From Thermophilibacter mediterraneus (GTDB taxonomy: Bacteria > Actinomycetota > Coriobacteriia > Coriobacteriales > Atopobiaceae): 64,000 nucleotides of DNA. Within the stretch, counting starts at the first letter, position 1; each line of letters starts with the position of its first letter. Shown piece by piece: positions 62,818 to 64,000 of the stretch. The translations under genes were made by a program, and so were the position numbers. The notes beneath the pieces are model-generated. The model was given only the letters and a program-made list of their open reading frames with translations. It ran no database searches and was not told the DNA's origin. The stretch spans positions 186,001-250,000 of the forward strand of contig NZ_FPKO01000007.1 in NCBI RefSeq assembly GCF_900119385.1. The letters are read 5' to 3'.

Positions 62818-63306
62818 CTACGCGACGGAGCCGAGCCAGGCGCGCACGTCCTTGCCCGCCGTGACGAGCAGGACGCCGCCCACCACGCCCATGACGGCGG
62901 AGACCGCCCAGAGGTCGAACGCCGTGTCGAACGGCGCCAACTGCACCGGGAGCATCGCCCTCCCGCCGGAGCGCGGGTCCAGCCCGAGCATCGTGAGCAG
63001 CAGGGTCGCAACGGCGACCACCACCGACAGGAGCGCGACCATGCCAAAGAGCGCGCGGCTCATGTGGCTGACGCCCCTGCGCGTCGCATCGCGGTCGATT
63101 GCCCCCGCGCCGTCGGTCGCCGTGCGCCCGGCGGCGGACGCGAGGCGACGCGCGCCGGAGCGCATGACGAGGTAGGCGACAAGCGAGACGAGCGCCAGCG
63201 CCAGGTAGAAGACGGCGAACACCCCCACGCACGGGTTGGCCGCGCTCAGCGAGGTCGCCCCCGTCAGCAGCGCGAACGCCGCCCAGAACGCCCTTGATTG
63301 CCGCAT
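62818..63306 (-). CDS. Hypothetical membrane protein, four predicted transmembrane segments
   Basis: A 162-residue protein with hydrophobic segments AFWAAFALLTGATSLSA, VGVFAVFYLALALVSLVAYLV, ALFGMVALLSVVVAVATLLL and LWAVSAVMGVVGGVLLVTAG. A basic loop lies in the middle. No family is recognised. The ATG at 63306 has GTGAGG upstream. The gene is on the same strand as and 74 bp downstream of the ABC exporter gene, so they may be cotranscribed. Confidence 0.7.
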   Translation of the reverse strand: MRQSRAFWAAFALLTGATSLSAANPCVGVFAVFYLALALVSLVAYLVMRSGARRLASAAGRTATDGAGAIDRDATRRGVSHMSRALFGMVALLSVVVAVATLLLTMLGLDPRSGGRAMLPVQLAPFDTAFDLWAVSAVMGVVGGVLLVTAGKDVRAWLGSVA

Positions 63307-63380
63307 GTCGACCTCACTTGTCTCCAGCCACGTGGCGGCCGCGTCACTGCGGCCCCATCCATCATATGACGCCGCGCCCG

Positions 63381-64000
63381 CTATTCCGTCGGCGCGAACT
63401 GTGCCTCGTAGATCGCTCGGTAGCGACCGCCCGCGGCAAGCAGCTCCTCGTGCGTGCCGCGCTCCGCGATGCGCCCGTCTGCGACCACGCAGATGAGGTC
63501 TGCGTCGCGCACGGTGGAGAGCCGGTGCGCCACCACGAAGCTCGTGCGACCCTCCATGAGCCGCGCCAGCGCGCGCTGGACCAGGAGCTCGGTTCGGGTG
63601 TCGATGTTGCTCGTCGCCTCGTCGAGGATGAGCATGGCGGGCCGCGCGAGGACGACGCGCGCGATGCACAGCAGCTGCCGCTGCCCCGCGGAGAGCGATG
63701 CGGAGCCGTCGAGCACCGTGTCGTAGCCCTGCGGCAGCCGCATGACGAAGTCGTCCGCGTACGCCTCGCGGCAGGCGGCGCGCACCTCCTCGAGCGTGGC
63801 GTCGGGCCTTCCCATCGCCACGTTCTCGCGCACCGTCGCCCTGCGCAGCCAGGTGTCCTGCAGGACCATGCCCCACCCGGCGCGCAGGCTCTCGCGCTCG
63901 AGCTCGCGCACGTCGTGCCCGTCCACGACCACCGCGCCGCCGCTTACGTCGTAGAACCGCATGAGCAGGTTGATGAGGGTGGTCTTGCCGCAGCCCGTCT
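63381..64000 (-). CDS. ABC exporter ATP-binding domain (N-terminus beyond window)
   Basis: The C-terminal nucleotide-binding domain of a fused ABC exporter of the multidrug/lipid type. The sequence enters the window at the Walker A loop (TGCGKTTLINLLMRFYD). The Q-loop is VLQDTWLRRATVRENV, the signature SLSAGQRQLLCIA, Walker B AMLILDEATSNIDTRTE, and the H-loop VAHRLSTVRDADLICV. The transmembrane domain lies to the right of the window. The substrate cannot be predicted. Confidence 0.93.
   Translation of the reverse strand, partial: TGCGKTTLINLLMRFYDVSGGAVVVDGHDVRELERESLRAGWGMVLQDTWLRRATVRENVAMGRPDATLEEVRAACREAYADDFVMRLPQGYDTVLDGSASLSAGQRQLLCIARVVLARPAMLILDEATSNIDTRTELLVQRALARLMEGRTSFVVAHRLSTVRDADLICVVADGRIAERGTHEELLAAGGRYRAIYEAQFAPTE

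Overview
The window is a high-GC bacterial chromosome segment, most likely from an anaerobic actinobacterium of the class Coriobacteriia (Olsenella/Atopobiaceae-like). This is an inference from gene content and codon bias: very high GC in third positions, desulfoferrodoxin, a phenylacetate-CoA ligase/ACT-domain pair, a Gram-positive-type SOS box and AddAB-type recombination genes. No rRNA or tRNA gene was seen.

Layout. 1-16.3 kb is a housekeeping region: M18 aminopeptidase (cut by the window edge), an IS1595-like element with a frameshifted transposase, acpS, phosphofructokinase, phenylacetate-CoA ligase plus ACT protein, tatA, a LysR regulator, a VanRS-like two-component system, a C39-like secreted protease, an M20 peptidase, an iron alcohol dehydrogenase, a DUF2974 hydrolase, a 4-TM holin-family protein and a YerC/TrpR-like regulator. 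At 16.38-16.56 kb the sequence is not biological: it contains a recognisable, error-laden Illumina Nextera i7 adapter preceded by poly-T and low-complexity sequence, so the join there is an assembly artefact and the 5' end of addB is missing. addB-addA, dnaE and a DnaQ-like exonuclease follow.

27.2-43.9 kb is a complete type I-E CRISPR-Cas locus: DnaQ-like exonuclease, cas3, cas8e, cas11e, cas7e, cas5e, cas6e, cas1e, cas2e, an 84-bp leader and an array of about 105 repeats. The only sizeable gap in the operon, between cas3 and cas8e, holds two diverged 28-nt repeats around a 22-nt spacer. This is a mini-CRISPR resembling the CreA/CreR regulatory crRNAs, and its spacer partly matches the promoter just upstream. 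I regard this as the best candidate for a new system here.

44-51.3 kb returns to ordinary genes: a decayed DUF1848 gene at the array trailer, desulfoferrodoxin, an NAD synthase-like protein whose catalytic residues are lost, SOS-controlled ruvCAB, a fructose-type EIIA, a DJ-1 protein, an RF-like GGQ protein and a Tat-signal protein. 51.5-61.5 kb is a second, type II-C CRISPR-Cas locus: an array of about 83 36-nt repeats, cas9, cas2, cas1 and a divergently transcribed tracrRNA. Read in the direction of transcription the order is cas1-cas2-cas9, not the usual cas9-cas1-cas2. The two arrays share at least one near-identical target. The window ends with a HIRAN protein, a MIF-like tautomerase, small and membrane proteins, an SDR gene relic and the C-terminal part of an ABC exporter.

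Intergenic regions also carry three different families of palindromic repeats (around 1.1-2.5, 14.1 and 22.7 kb).
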